Below are positions 41,170-52,580 of a stretch of DNA of 64,000 bases, one piece after another (the stretch's first letter is position 1; each line of letters opens with the position of its first letter). Under the pieces are notes generated by a model. It was not told the DNA's origin. It ran no database searches and was given only the letters and a program-made list of their open reading frames with translations. The position numbers and the translations under genes are program-made. The DNA lies in NCBI GenBank assembly GCA_037039925.1, contig JAXRKP010000006.1, positions 365,001 to 429,000 of the forward strand, written 5' to 3'. This stretch comes from Doris montereyensis (Eukaryota > Mollusca > Gastropoda > Nudibranchia > Dorididae).

Positions 41170-42280
41170 ACAGTAAGGCTGTGGAATGGACTGCCAACAG
41201 AAATAAAAACGCAGCGATAGTACTGAAGACTTTAAAAACATAATTAAACACATCTCTTTAAAGCTAAAATTGGATTGATATTTTGGGTTAAATCAAAATA
41301 TGCGCGCTGACTCAAGAATTGAGTTGGGTCAGTTATTATAATTATAAAGAAGAAAAAAGAGAAGATGAGAATCATTAAAATTACAGTAGATTAGATATGC
41401 ATCTAAAACCTACCTGACCAGAGTTTGGCTTTGCAGCTAGCAATATACAACATGTATATAATATTAATTGAGACAAGCTCAAAATACAATCTGACCTAGC
41501 GTCTTTATTTCTCAACCAATTAGGCTCAAATTTTCTGAAAAGATTGTAAATGGCCTATACATGTGCCTTTTAGTCTTTAAAACAATAGAGATGTTTTGGT
41601 GACGACTAATTAATTGTGTTAGCTTTGCATTGTTTCATTGACAATCTAAATTCTGTTTTTAGAAGCCTCGATAGTCTGCTTCGACACAGAGCTAGGTAGA
41701 GCTACACAGATCTAGATCGATAGGCCTATGTAGATTTGTTTTGTGAGATCTCTGCATCTATATTTGGATTTGGATTAATGTGTTGAAGGGCCTTGTGACA
41801 TACATTCAACGGGAAGAGAACTATATGGTATGTAGATACTTATCCTGCAGTCCACTGTCATTGCATGTATGGCACTGTCAATTGTCACCCAGATGGTTCC
41901 TGTCAATTCTGTGATGCATTCTGGCTGTTTTGTATTGCAAACTCATGTTACGAAATGGGCGGCTTGGCGATGTACTTTTTCCATCTTCGTTTTATCCTTC
42001 TGTAGGTGGAGGTCCCATACAATAGAGCTACTGGATGACCACAAAAAAAACGAAACCCAAAGAGAAATTGTATTTAAACCAAAAATCTTGCCCTGATATA
42101 AAAACTAAGATCATGGGCTGAAATGCTGGGCATTGAATTTTTTTCTGTCAAAATGTGACACTTATACACTCAATATTAAGGGGATGGATAAACTTTTTTT
42201 GAAATGCGTCGAAACTTGCAACCAGCCATAAAGGCGCAATTTCAAAATAACATTAATGTTTCGCAACTTAACAGAAGTAA
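41170..42280. other. Intergenic sequence, nothing recognised
   Basis: AT-rich sequence between the SINE-2 copy and the copia LTR. The 75-codon frame at 41869-42096 has no recognisable features. Confidence 0.5.
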
Positions 42281-42282
42281 AC

Positions 42283-42527
42283 TGTTAAGACTTGTATAAG
42301 TCAAGTGGAATTATTACGACGATATAATATATTGATGGAAAATAACAACACCATTTTCTTTTGAAGCCTGCAAGGGAAGGGGCAGGATGGATAATCTCCC
42401 TTAGTTTATTCTTGACAATTCATCATTCGTAATATTATTATTTCACATAATAATGATAACAACTAATACATAACATAATACTGTAGGTGAATTTATACTC
42501 AACATATATATGGGATCATACTCAACA
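42283..42527 (-). repeat. copia 3' LTR
   Basis: Ends TGTTAAG (42283) and CTCAACA (42521-42527) are near-perfect inverted ends, on the plus strand. A pyrimidine-rich tract (CCCTCCCATGATC, 42528-42540) next to it is the complement of the polypurine tract. The first 113 bases match the remnant at 45739-45851. Confidence 0.85.
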
Positions 42528-42737
42528 CCCTCCCATGATCTCAGCATAGTGAGCATTAAACAATACGACATGTATATTAATTTGAATTACTAATTCTCAA
42601 CAAAATGTTAATTGTTACCACACAAAATTACATGTGTTTAAAATTATTAACTTTAAATTTTAAAATAAAAAGATTTCTTCAACTTCAAGACTAATTTCTC
42701 ACCATCGCTTGATTTTACTTCAAAACCTTCAGGTTGT

Positions 42738-43457
42738 TCAACATAGATTCCAATCAATAGGAGCATTGTATGCTGCCTTAAAGTCCATCTGATGTAGATC
42801 AAGATTGTTTTGAGTAGCAATTTGTGTGATCATTCTAACTGAGTTCATACGAACAGTTGGTGAAAACGTTTCATGGTAATCGATTCCCTCAACTTGTGAG
42901 TAGCCCTTGGCTACAAATCGAGCTTTGTAAAGTTCATTGCCTTCTTTATCTGATTTTATGGCATAAACCCATTTTCCACCCACTAACTCTCTGCCTTTTG
43001 GAAGAGGAACTATGTCATAGGTGTCATTTTCACCCAATGCCTTCATTTCACTTTTCATGGTAGTTTCCCATTTCTGAGCTAATGGACTTGTTATAGCTTC
43101 ACAATAGGATATTGGAACATCAAAATTGAGATTGTAACAGTAATGCATCATATTATTGACATTTTCATCAATTTCATTGTCACAAAAGTAATCATCTAAG
43201 TGTTTAGGTCTTTTCCTAGTTCTTTTGTCACGTTCAGCATGGGAGGATGGTGTTGATGGTGCCGGTTGGCTAGGACTACGCCTATTTGAATTTGAATTGG
43301 GACTTCTAGCAGATTTTGGCGAGGTGACATCGGCCTCAACATCATTCTCACATGGAGGTGTTAACATATTTGGATTGACTTGTTCAGAGTTGTCATCAAT
43401 TCTCTGTTTTACAAAAATCATGTCATTTTCATCATTATTGTCATTGGAAGTTGGCAC
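42738..43457 (-). pseudogene. copia reverse transcriptase, N-terminal part only
   Basis: The 239-codon frame has a low-complexity linker (SPNSNSNRRSPSQPAPSTPS) and then the RT start: KWETTMKSEMKALGENDTYD, GGKWVYAIKSDKEG, KARFVAKGYSQVEGIDYHET and LHQMDFKAAYN. The first catalytic Asp is present in QMDFKAAY. One frame shift later the text continues IYVEQPEGFE and ends at KLKKS. The YxDD block and RNase H are missing. Confidence 0.9.
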
Positions 43458-43463
43458 AAAGCC

Positions 43464-44638
43464 TTATTTTAGTTTTGACTCATTTGTACTATTGGCATGG
43501 AAATTCACACACCTGACTCTTTTTACAGTTTCTTTGTCAGGAAAATAGATAAAGTATGCTGGACTGCCTGTGTCATAACCCACAAATATACCCTTTTCTG
43601 CTCTTGGGTCTAGCTTCTTAGGACTATCATTCAAAGCAAAGCATGTTTGGCCAAAAGTGTGCATGTTTGAGACATTTGGTCTCTTATTAGTCATTGCTTC
43701 AAAGGCGGTTTTACCCAATCTTCTGTTAAAACATCTGTTTCTTATGTAAGCAGATGCTTTAACAGCATACGCCCAAAGAAATTTTGGTAGGTTTGCGTTT
43801 ATCAACAGGCATCTTGCCATTTCAAAAAGCGTTCGCCAATGGCGTTCCGCGGTCCCATTTTGGTGCGGACTGTGGGGAGCGCTTTTCTCGTGGCGGATAA
43901 AATTGTCAATCAATACATTTTTGAATTCATTAGATGTAAATTCCCCTCCCCATTGTCACTTCGAACTCTTTTCACTTGGTCAAAAGAACTGACATCAGCT
44001 AAAAACTTCCTAAATGCAAGAGTAGCGTCAGATTTCTGTTTTAAAAAATATACTATTGTCAGATTGGAAATATCGTCCACACAGACTAGAGAATATCGAT
44101 AGCCGTCCATTGCTGCAGGTTCAATTGGAACCGACAAGTCAAGGTGCACAAGTTCCAGGGGTTTTGCAGCTCTGGCGTCTGGATGTTTGTTTCTCAGGTT
44201 GACCATTTTACCAAGAACACACGTTTCACAATTTAGTTCTTGATTTTTACTGGTTATTTCCATTCCATTTACATGGTTTTCTACACTAAGCACATCTTGA
44301 ATATTACAATGTCCTAAAATGTTGTGCCATTCTGAAAGAGTTTTCATTTGAACGTTTGATTTCTTCACTGAGTTAAGATAATACAGGCTTTTTGACTTTT
44401 GAATACCGAAAGTATGTCCATTCATTTGAACTGATTCTGATGATTCAGAAAAATTTACGATTGCTCCATCGTTAGTGGCTGCTGGAACAGAAAAGATATC
44501 CTGGTCGAAAGACGGAATGAAGAGCACATTTTTCAATTTGATATCACGACTTTCATCGAATTGATCGTTGAGTTGAATGGTGGCATCACCTATTCTTTGA
44601 ACGACGTTTTTGGCTTTTGATCCATCAGCCAGTTGCAC
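43464..44638 (-). pseudogene. copia integrase region, frameshifted
   Basis: Two frames (43910-44638 and 43464-43913) together give the integrase. An HHCC zinc-binding module is visible (WHNILGHCN, then NCETCVLGK), the first catalytic Asp lies in VHLDLSVPIEP, the second in RVRSDNG, and the Glu in HQNGTAERHWR. The frames overlap by four bases and are joined only by a shift at about 43910. The integrase would insert the cDNA into chromosomes; in this copy it is not translated as one piece. Confidence 0.88.
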
Positions 44639-45657
44639 AATGTGGGATTGAGGGTTAAAGACTGGTTGAAATTGTTGAACTTCTCCCTGCTGGTGAGGAT
44701 ATGTGTGGTTGCACCACTATCAATGAGAAATGAATTTACAAGGTCGATTTGGTTTGATTTTGAACGAGTGTTGTCTACGGTGATATGAAACATGAAGTGG
44801 TTGATTGAATCTTCTTCTTCTGTTGTGGTGAATGACCTAGCGGATTGATGTTGGGGCCATTTTGATTTTCTGCAAAACTTTGTATCGTGAGAATGATTTT
44901 TGCAGATGTTGCAATATCTGGGAGTAGTAGGTTGATGTGTATTTTGTGTATAATGCTGTCTTGGGTTAGCATTTGGTGGTTGTGGCTTCTTGTAGCACTG
45001 ATTTGTATTGTGTGACTTCATTCTGCAATACGAGCACCAATTGGAATGCTTCTGTTGGTGTGGATTGGTCGACATTGACATGACAGAAGATGAGGTAGTA
45101 TCGCTACCGCTATGAAGTTTTTCTTGATCTTCGTGGTTACGTAATAAGATTTTAAACTCTGTGAATGTTAAATCATCTTCCTTTTGGTTTATAACAGCTG
45201 TAAAAGCTTTGTATTGGGTTGGTAAGGCTTTCATAATCATGGCGATGAGAAGGCCGTCACTGATGATCTCTTTTGCGTTCCGCAACTGCGATGCAATTGT
45301 TTCTGATCTGATGATGAAATCTGTTATTGTTTCTCTTCCTAGTTTCAGGCTTATAAGCTCTGTATATAACGTAATTATTCTTGGTTTCCCTTTGGGAAGA
45401 TAGTGTTCTTTAAGAATCTTGAGAGCCTTTTTACCGTTATCTCTTGCGTCTCTCATTATTAATGACAATGACCTGTCATCCAAACATTGTATCAGTTCGG
45501 CAAATGCCTCTGCATTTTTATCAGCATCATCGTTCTCTGATTCTTCTTGAAATATGAGGTGGAGGCCTTTGAGTCTCATGAGGCCTAAAAATTTTACTTC
45601 CCACATTTCGTAATTTCTTTCGTCACCGTTGAACAGTGGTATTTTGTGAGATGCCAT
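44590..45657 (-). CDS. copia gag and protease region
   Basis: This 355-codon frame starts MASHKIPLFNGDERNYEMWE, the usual copia gag opening with a LFNGxNYxxW pattern. It contains two CCHC zinc knuckles (CSYCRMKSHNTNQC and CNICKNHSHDTKFC) that bind RNA, and an aspartic protease active site (LIDSGATTHIL near residue 320). The frame then breaks: the protease continues in the 43910-44638 frame starting MQLADGSKAKNVVQ. The ATG lies about 80 bases downstream of the primer-binding site. It encodes capsid and processing functions of the retrotransposon. Confidence 0.9.
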   Translation of the reverse strand: MASHKIPLFNGDERNYEMWEVKFLGLMRLKGLHLIFQEESENDDADKNAEAFAELIQCLDDRSLSLIMRDARDNGKKALKILKEHYLPKGKPRIITLYTELISLKLGRETITDFIIRSETIASQLRNAKEIISDGLLIAMIMKALPTQYKAFTAVINQKEDDLTFTEFKILLRNHEDQEKLHSGSDTTSSSVMSMSTNPHQQKHSNWCSYCRMKSHNTNQCYKKPQPPNANPRQHYTQNTHQPTTPRYCNICKNHSHDTKFCRKSKWPQHQSARSFTTTEEEDSINHFMFHITVDNTRSKSNQIDLVNSFLIDSGATTHILTSREKFNNFNQSLTLNPTLCNWLMDQKPKTSFKE

Positions 45658-45724
45658 GACGGATTCTTGTTCTTATTCGTCGTACACTGATGAAGATTGT
45701 TTTACCTTGAATAAAGGAAATATC

Positions 45725-45738
45725 CTGGGCCCATAACC
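45725..45738 (-). promoter_or_regulatory. copia primer-binding site for initiator tRNA half molecule
   Basis: On the plus strand CTGGGCCCATAACC abuts the LTR end. This equals the anticodon stem-loop of animal initiator tRNA-Met ending at position 39. Drosophila copia is known to prime with the 5' half of that tRNA, cleaved after position 39, so the match fits the same mechanism. Confidence 0.85.
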
Positions 45739-45851
45739 TGTTAAGACTTGTATAAGTCAAGTGGAATTATTACGACGATATAATATATTGATGGAAAATA
45801 ACAACACCATTTTCTTTTGAAGCCTGCAAGGGAAGGGGCAGGATGGATAAT
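45739..45851 (-). repeat. copia 5' LTR remnant
   Basis: These 113 bases are identical to 42283-42395. The match stops abruptly at 45851, so the outer 132 bases of the LTR are missing. The adjoining sequence is unrelated to the 3' LTR. Confidence 0.9.
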
Positions 45852-46070
45852 AGTATCAAAAAGGGTTTTTCAAGTGATTCTCTCTTGATGCCGATTTCTT
45901 CTAGCTGCCTTCGAAGGGATGTCTCAGGTTTGGTATTTAACGGATTTATAGGCCACTTCATCAATGTTTTCTTGGTTGCATACACGAAGATGTCTGCAGG
46001 AATGCGTGAGTCTTTGGGGGTTTTCACATTAAGGTTCCAACCAGTCCCAATATGCTGACATTTTTAGGTC
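45852..46070 (-). other. Unassigned coding-like segment next to the truncated copia LTR
   Basis: The minus-strand frame reads VKTPKDSRIPADIFVYATKK, then WPINPLNTKPETSLRRQLEE and IGIKRESLEKPFLIL, and passes into the LTR remnant. Composition is protein-like over about 65 residues. It is not recognised as copia sequence and could be a piece of another element or a host exon. Confidence 0.3.
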
Positions 46071-46379
46071 CAAGCATGTATTCTTCTAAATTTAGAGTCT
46101 GTACAGGCATAGACATCGCCATAAGAAAAATCTTTTGCTCTCTTGTCTATAACATATCAATAGTGATTCAGCAAAGATTAACGAACATGAGGGCTGAAGT
46201 CGGATTGATATTCCCACCTTTGGAGCCCTGATTTTATAGTAATTATAGCCTCCAAAATTTATCACCATTGACAACAAAATTGAGCATAACGTGTTTATGT
46301 TACGCACTAGTGTCTTGTTTAGTCAGTCGAGAAAATTTTTAAAGTGCACAAAATGGTGATTTGGGATCCATATTGAAAA

Positions 46380-46800
46380 TAAGTCACAGTTTGCGTTGCA
46401 CAGATTCAATGGTTTTGAAATTTGACATGCAAAATTTGCTAAGGTATATCTTTATGTAGATAAGATTTGATCAAAATCAGACTCACTTTGCGAAAGTTAG
46501 ACAACCTTCTAATTCTAAGGGTTCGTTCTTTTGTGATCATTTGTTACATTCGAAGGTGGAGTGCACTAAAGCCAAGTAAGCTGTTTTACAACATGATTCC
46601 AGGCAATGTTTCACTTTCAGATCATCGCAGTGGCATTTCGCACACCTGTTATAAAAAAAAATGTCGGCCGGCATAAGTATAAGGGACCAGTAGTTGAAAT
46701 AGGGTCGACAAGAAGTATTTTAGAGCCTCTCAAGGTTGTGTGACGTTTCAAAGTATTATATAATTCTTTTCTAGGTCTATATTTGAAAAAAACATTCAAA
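46380..46800 (-). repeat. R2 dispersed repeat, reverse copy
   Basis: The minus strand carries ATACTTTGAAACGTCACACA, ACCTTGAGAGGCTC and CTTCTTGTCGACCCTATTTC, matching 22935-23000, 17640-17700 and 53190-53230. Confidence 0.55.
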
Positions 46801-47339
46801 TAATGGGGGAAAATAGCTTACAATGCGATATTTTCAAAATGTTTTCCCATCTACGTTTTGATTTATCGTCCGATTGCAAAGATTGTGCAAAGTGTTGTCG
46901 AAGATCACATATCAGATTCACATGAGTCCTGTGAGCTTTGGATGAAAAATATTCTACAATGAATTTCTACTGTGCCTGTGAAAATCATATATTTGACATT
47001 GACAATGACATGACATTTTGAAAATTTTAATCTTTTGTCGATTTTGACCACCTACAATAAAAAATATTCTTTTAAATGTATTGTAACATTTGTTCTTCTT
47101 GTTTTATAATACATGCATGTGGATGCTTGATGACAGCATGTGAAATAAATCGTAGCTTTAAATATTAATAATTTTAAAGCTCTGTGAAAAAAAGCTAATT
47201 TTCCCGTTCAGGAAATGGTTTCACAATTTCTGTTACCAAAAAGGTTATGGGCTTTTAAAAACACATTTTTAGTCTGGGATACCTATTGACATTATGTTTT
47301 TGGGTTGCCGCCACTGTAGGTTTGCATATTTTATACAGT

Positions 47340-47645
47340 ATTTCATCATATTATGTCCTATGGCAAGGCGTCTGAATCTCAACCACAGAGTCATGGGTTT
47401 TTGTGCCCCACCAAGTTGAAACATTTTCTTGAATTTATCCTTCGACCAGGTACATGCAGTTGGATCGACACCTAGTCTCATTGGAGACAGAAACACACAA
47501 AAAGATGTCCCATGTGCAGGTCACAAAACTATATGCACATTAAAGATCTCACAATTACAGAATAGTCCAGGCAAAGTCTTTTTTAAAAATCCTATGTAAA
47601 ATTCCAAGATTCCCTTAGTAGTGGATGTGAATCGAATCAGACTGT
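47340..47645 (-). repeat. SINE-2 copy with tRNA-like head
   Basis: Begins with a tRNA-like head (GGCGTCTGAATCTCAACCAC, GTCATGGGTTTTTGTGCCCC) and continues CGACCAGGTACATGCAGTTG, CACATTAAAGATCTCACAAT and GTAGTGGATGTGAATCGAAT. It is the fullest member of the family in the window. Confidence 0.72.
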
Positions 47646-47919
47646 TTCCTCTAAAATAGCCGCATGGTGGATGGAGTAAATTTAAATAATAATAAAAAAC
47701 AACAAAGATATTGAATTTATGTTGCCTTTGTCTTTGAATATTTTGTGCTTGTTTGTTCCCATGCCCAGGTGTATAAAAAATGGGGGAAAAAAGATTTTTA
47801 CCGACCATGTCAAGGGGTGTGAATGTGAGTTTTTTAAGATGCCAAGGCAATATTCAACATTTAAGGACATGAAATAGCTAGACATGTCGTAGATGGGTAA
47901 AGTAAAATAGTAAGTTAAG

Positions 47920-48215
47920 TTCTTTCGTGTCGTTACGGCCCATGGAGCTGGAGTCTATCCCAGTTCTACAGCATGACGCTTGAAATGGGTGATAATATTA
48001 ATAAATAATCATCTCCTGGACAAAACGCTAGTCTGAAACAGATTTTTTTACTCCAAAGCTAAGTACCTGCGCCTATTTGCACCTGGGACGAGACGGGTAG
48101 GGGTGTGTCTTCTTAAGTGTCTTTCCAACGGAATATAATGTCGGAACTGGATTTGTTAGGATTTGAATCTGGTATCTCTTGATCCCAAGTCTGGCAGCCT
48201 AACCACACTATGGGA
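47920..48215 (-). repeat. SINE-1 copy, full length
   Basis: On the minus strand the tRNA-like head reads GTGGTTAGGCTGCCAGACTT, GGGATCAAGAGATACC and AGATTCAAATCC (B-box-like). The body follows with GGTGCAAATAGGCGCAGG and ends at GGCCGTAACGACACGAAAG. It matches pieces at 8745-9235, 18215 and 33955. Confidence 0.75.
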
Positions 48216-48774
48216 AAATAATGAAGAAGTTGGTACAAAAAGTCCATGGTACGTTAAATGCATAGGGACTCTATTATAATATAGATAGAAATAGAAGACA
48301 GAAAAAGACATCTCTTTAAAAAAGAGGAGGGGAAGGGCAAAAAAAGAAAAACATGATGAAGAATATATTGTGAATAACGATACATGAAACAGAAGTTCAG
48401 CTATTCTTTTTCTTGCGATGTTTGATATCTAAACTAATGACGTTGTGAGAAAGATGCATCTTAATAATATTAACAAGGAAAATGTGCATCATAACATGAA
48501 AACGTCATAGCATAAACAGTGTGAAAAAAACACACAAAACACACTTCACAACCACACTAAATTCAGCGCAGTCTTAGTCATTAGATACAATGGAATGTCT
48601 AGTAGTTATTACTAGTAATATTGTAGTTGTGAGTATTAACATTAGCCATAACTACCAAGTATACCTACATGTAACCTACAAGAATGATAGCATTTATGTC
48701 CAAATTTAAAGTTCTTTGCTGTGTTCTCTCACTCTTTAATTCTTTTTATTATTTCTGTCTTGTCTCTCTTTCCT

Positions 48775-49616
<842 letters not shown>

Positions 49617-49644
49617 TTCTCTTTCTATGTATATACGTATAAGA

Positions 49645-49755
49645 GACTACTCAGGTAAATCCCCGTGGGAACACGGGACCTCTCCAACAAAGGAGAGAAG
49701 CAGAAAATGTACCCCGTCGCCTCTTCATCCATGCGTGTCGTAGAAGGTGACTAAG
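49645..49755 (+). repeat. Dispersed repeat also seen at the right window edge
   Basis: CCGTGGGAACACGGGACCTC then CCAACAAAGGAGAGAAGCAG matches 63957-64000 (CCATGGGAACCCGGGACC, TTTCCAACAGAGGAGAGGAG). Only two copies are visible and the second is cut by the window edge. The family is unknown. Confidence 0.6.
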
Positions 49756-50012
49756 AGCACAGGTCCACATACTCCGCTTTCGTATGCTTACGTACTCACA
49801 AAGTACGCATGAAAGCGTTCAGCCTTTTATTTCTATATTACGTGGGTCCACAGCGTACGACACGCTACCTCACGCTTATGTGAAAAACGTATGGCGTCTA
49901 GCATGTCAACCATTTTCTGTGAGTGCGTGGCTTCACCGACACTGATTTCGTCATCGCCAAACAGAGCATGCACTGTGCAGGCTGTCCCTCCTAGCTCTAG
50001 ACTAGGTGTATA

Positions 50013-50219
50013 TTGTGTAGGTCTATTTGGTCTATTGTTCTAGACCGGTATCTCCATTTTGTTACTGGAGAAATTGAAGAAGAATTGATAGAGTGCATCA
50101 GAACAAGGCCTGCTCTGTATGATAAAACGGATCGACGCTACAGTAATAGAGATGTTGTCAACGCACTGTGGGAAGAAATCGCAAGGGAAAAAAAGGGGGG
50201 GGGCATCAAAAACAACTAG
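50013..50219 (+). CDS. MADF-like DNA-binding domain fragment
   Basis: The frame reads EEELIECIRTRPALYDKTDR, then RYSNRDVVNALWEEIAREKK. This fits the MADF (Adf-1-type) pattern: LIxxVxxRPxLYDxxxxxYxNRxxxxxxWxxIA. MADF domains bind DNA and occur in transcription factors and in the accessory protein of Harbinger transposons. After a G9 run at 50197-50205 the frame ends; another frame continues ASKTTRLGSRPTHV into an Asp-rich stretch. The C-terminal helix of the domain is not visible. The ATG at 50013 may not be the true start. Confidence 0.6.
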   Translation: MCRSIWSIVLDRYLHFVTGEIEEELIECIRTRPALYDKTDRRYSNRDVVNALWEEIAREKKGGGIKNN

Positions 50220-50242
50220 ATTGGGCAGTAGGCCCACACATG

Positions 50243-50243
<1 letters not shown>

Positions 50244-50274
<31 letters not shown>

Positions 50275-50333
50275 AACGACGACGATGATGATGACGAAGA
50301 AGAAGATGATGAGGATGATGATGATGATGATGC
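50244..50333 (+). repeat. (GAT)n trinucleotide repeat, Asp-rich frame
   Basis: GAT/GAC/GAA/GAG triplets. In the frame that follows the MADF segment after its G run, they encode about 30 acidic residues. Confidence 0.95.
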
Positions 50334-50623
50334 TAAGCATTTTTCGTTATCATCAAGAATTTGGTGCAACATTCTAAATTCTCCCGTTTTGCCTCGTTCT
50401 TTGCATATGGGATGTACCCAGTATCGGCGGCGACCTTGCATATACCTCCTCCTCAACCACCATCATAAAAAAAATCTTCTTCTTCCTTGTTAACGCCATT
50501 TCTCTAGGTCTGGCGCGCAAAAAATTAATGTGTGAGTTGTGAGGACGCTGTGGACACGGGCTACCCGCTACGCTAACGTACGTAATTTGTGATGAAGCGT
50601 GCTGAAGCGGAACTGCTGACGCT

Positions 50624-51091
50624 GTGGACCCCTGCACTAAGATGTGGCTGCCGCGGGTTGCGAATGGCAACAAGGCAGGGTGTCGCATCACAATCCCTTT
50701 TGTGACGCAGAGGCGACATCTCTTTTCTCTTACTTTTGTCTTCTATCTACCCCTATCCACCCTCTTCAGAGCCATATTGCCCAAAAAAGCAGAAATGGAC
50801 AATGCTTCGTCCAAGGACTGTCCGAAGTGGCAGGAGGAAAAAGCCATCCTCCAGTACAATGCACAGCACGGTAGTACGTTTTCCCAGGCTAGAGCGGCTT
50901 TTGTCCCGAATCTAGCTGCCTCTGTGCAGGGGAAAGGAAAACGTACGCCGCTGGTGTTCGGGACAGAACACCGCGACTTCCCCTACCACTACCAGCTACT
51001 GGAGCCAAAACCAAAACAGCCTCGTCGCCCAGACAGATACAAAAAGGGACCAGCCCAGTGGTCAGCGGGTACAAATCTGTCCCCACCATAA
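50624..51091 (+). pseudogene. J3 ORF1 (gag-like), broken
   Basis: The frame is 155 codons. The ORF1 part starts at the Met at 50796 and contains KDCPKWQEEKAILQYNAQHG and ARAAFVPNLAASVQGKGKRT. ORF1 proteins of this group bind the element RNA. A zinc-knuckle region was not seen. It stops at 51089-51091, after which a Pro/Ser-rich text continues in other frames. Confidence 0.6.
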
Positions 51092-52068
51092 ACATATTTG
51101 CTGTCTTTTGGTTGACGAAGAGATGGATTTCGATCCATCTTCTACTTCTACTAACACCACATCTGTCCCTCCACCTTCACCCCTGCCCTCCCTCTTATCG
51201 TTGGAAACCCCACCCTCTCTCGCCTCCACGTCCTCTCCTACCCCAGATCCCCTCCCTTCCTCCCATACACTAATCCCTCCGTCACAACCCATCCCCTTTG
51301 ATCCCACCCTACTACCTCACTCTTCCCAACGAACTCCAGCCCCTCTCCCTTCCCATCAATTCCAACCCCTCCCACTCCCCCCCCCCCCCCCCCCCCCCCC
51401 ATAATCCCAAACCTCCTTCCACTTTATTTTCTTCAAGACCAGATGGAAAGGAGGTACGGAAGAAACAAACACCACCGAAGGCTTCGCCCCCAAGGACAAA
51501 GCCGCCGGTGGTCAAACAGCAGGGAGAGCTGGAGCCTGGTGCTCAGCCCTCCTTTGCCGAGAAAGACTAAGGTTCAGCCTGAAAATACAAAAAAAAAACA
51601 TTAGATTTAAAATCGATACCATTCTTAAGTGAAATGTGAGAGGCGTAAGGACAACTTCCGAAGAGCTTGTTTTATTATGTGGTTAAACCTAAAAATACCG
51701 CTTGTCCGAGCACTGCAAGAAAGTAAATATAAGAGAAAGTTGTCAGTAAAAGGATACCCTTATATAAACAGCAATAACACCACACTTTTACTCCATGGTT
51801 CTTGTCGCTACACCCAATTGGAGTATAGATATAGGGACTGCTACTATCAGCCACTCATCTCATAAATCTTTCACTGTCTGTTCTGTATACCTACCACTAT
51901 CAGTTAACTCAAGCGTTTATGAAATGAAAAACCTTTTATATCAGCTTCCCTCCCCTTTCCTCTTACTTGAGGATTTCAATGCACATTCTTCTCTACGGGG
52001 TGATTCCTGACTAGACAACCGTGGTCGAATGATAGAGAAGTTGATTTCCGACCACGATTTAATTCTAC
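50640..52068 (+). mobile_element. I/Jockey-type LINE copy J3, cut by a minisatellite
   Basis: ORF1 is best preserved here. From 50796 it reads MDNASSKDCPKWQEEKAILQ then AQHGSTFSQARAAFVPNLAA, the gag-type CPxWxxEKxIL pattern of Jockey ORF1 proteins, followed by a Pro-rich stretch to 51566. The endonuclease starts near 51610 and includes NGSCRYTQLE-like text and LLEDFNAHSSLRGDS. It stops abruptly at 52068, where the 61-bp repeat units begin. RT is absent. The ORF1 stop and frame changes around 51090 and a long C run at 51379-51400 interrupt the frame. Confidence 0.82.
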
Positions 52069-52580
52069 CTGCTCTTACAATCTTAGTGGGCGGTTTTTAT
52101 TCACCCAAAGACAACCCCACTAGATCTACCTGCTCTTACTATCTTAGTGGGCGGTTTTTATTCATCCAAAGACAACCTCACTAGATATACCTGCTCTTAC
52201 TATCTTAGTGGGCGGTTTTTATTCACCCAAAGACAACCTCACTACCTGTTCTTATTCAAATGAAAGGTTTTTATTCATCCAAAGACAACCTCACTACCTG
52301 TTCTTATTCAAATGTAAGGTTTTTATTCATCCAAAGACAACCTCACTACCTGTTCTTATTCAGATGAAAGGTTTTTATTCATCCAAAGACAACCTCACTA
52401 CTGTTCTTATATTCAAATGAAAGGTTTTTATTCATCCAAAGACAACCGCACTACCTGTTCTTATTCAGGTGGAAAGTTTTTATTTATCCAAAGACAACCC
52501 ACCTGTTTTTATTCAGGCGGAAGGTTTTTATACATCCAAAGACAACCCAACTAGATTTACCTGCACTTACTTATTCAGGT
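52069..52580 (+). repeat. 61/52-bp minisatellite
   Basis: The motif GGTTTTTATTCATCCAAAGA with CAACCTCACT recurs at 52092, 52153, 52214, 52266, 52318, 52370, 52423, 52475 and 52523. The first periods are 61 (with CTTAGTGGGCGG), then 52-53, then 48. It starts inside J3 and ends where an R2 copy begins. Confidence 0.93.

Larger units (their letters stand above)
42283..45851 (-). mobile_element. Ty1/copia LTR retrotransposon, 5'-truncated and RT-deleted
   Basis: The element reads right to left. A 113-base 5' LTR remnant (45739-45851) is followed by a primer-binding site, gag, protease, integrase and the start of RT, then a purine-rich tract and a 3' LTR (42283-42527). The 113 bases are identical in both LTRs. 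On the minus strand the 3' LTR starts TGTTGAG and ends CTTAACA. Most of RT, including the catalytic YxDD block, and all of RNase H are deleted between about 42670 and 42730. Frameshifts separate gag, integrase and RT frames. The element cannot move by itself, but the identical LTR parts suggest recent insertion. Confidence 0.93.
49844..50631 (+). mobile_element. Harbinger-like element with MADF reading frame
   Basis: The ends GGGTCCACAGCGT (49844-49856) and ACGCTGTGGACCC (50619-50631) are perfect 13-base inverted repeats. The span contains a MADF-domain reading frame and an Asp-rich microsatellite. PIF/Harbinger elements have GC-rich ends of this sort and carry a second gene with a MADF/Myb-like DNA-binding domain. 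No transposase is present, and a matching 3-base target duplication was not found. Assignment is by content. Confidence 0.5.

Noticed and set aside
43225..43548. Plus-strand frames across the copia element
   Set aside because: They are antisense shadows of the copia RT and integrase frames.
42990..45657. Endogenous retrovirus or gypsy-like element
   Set aside because: Integrase precedes RT, the gag has copia-type features and no envelope frame is present; this order is specific to Ty1/copia.
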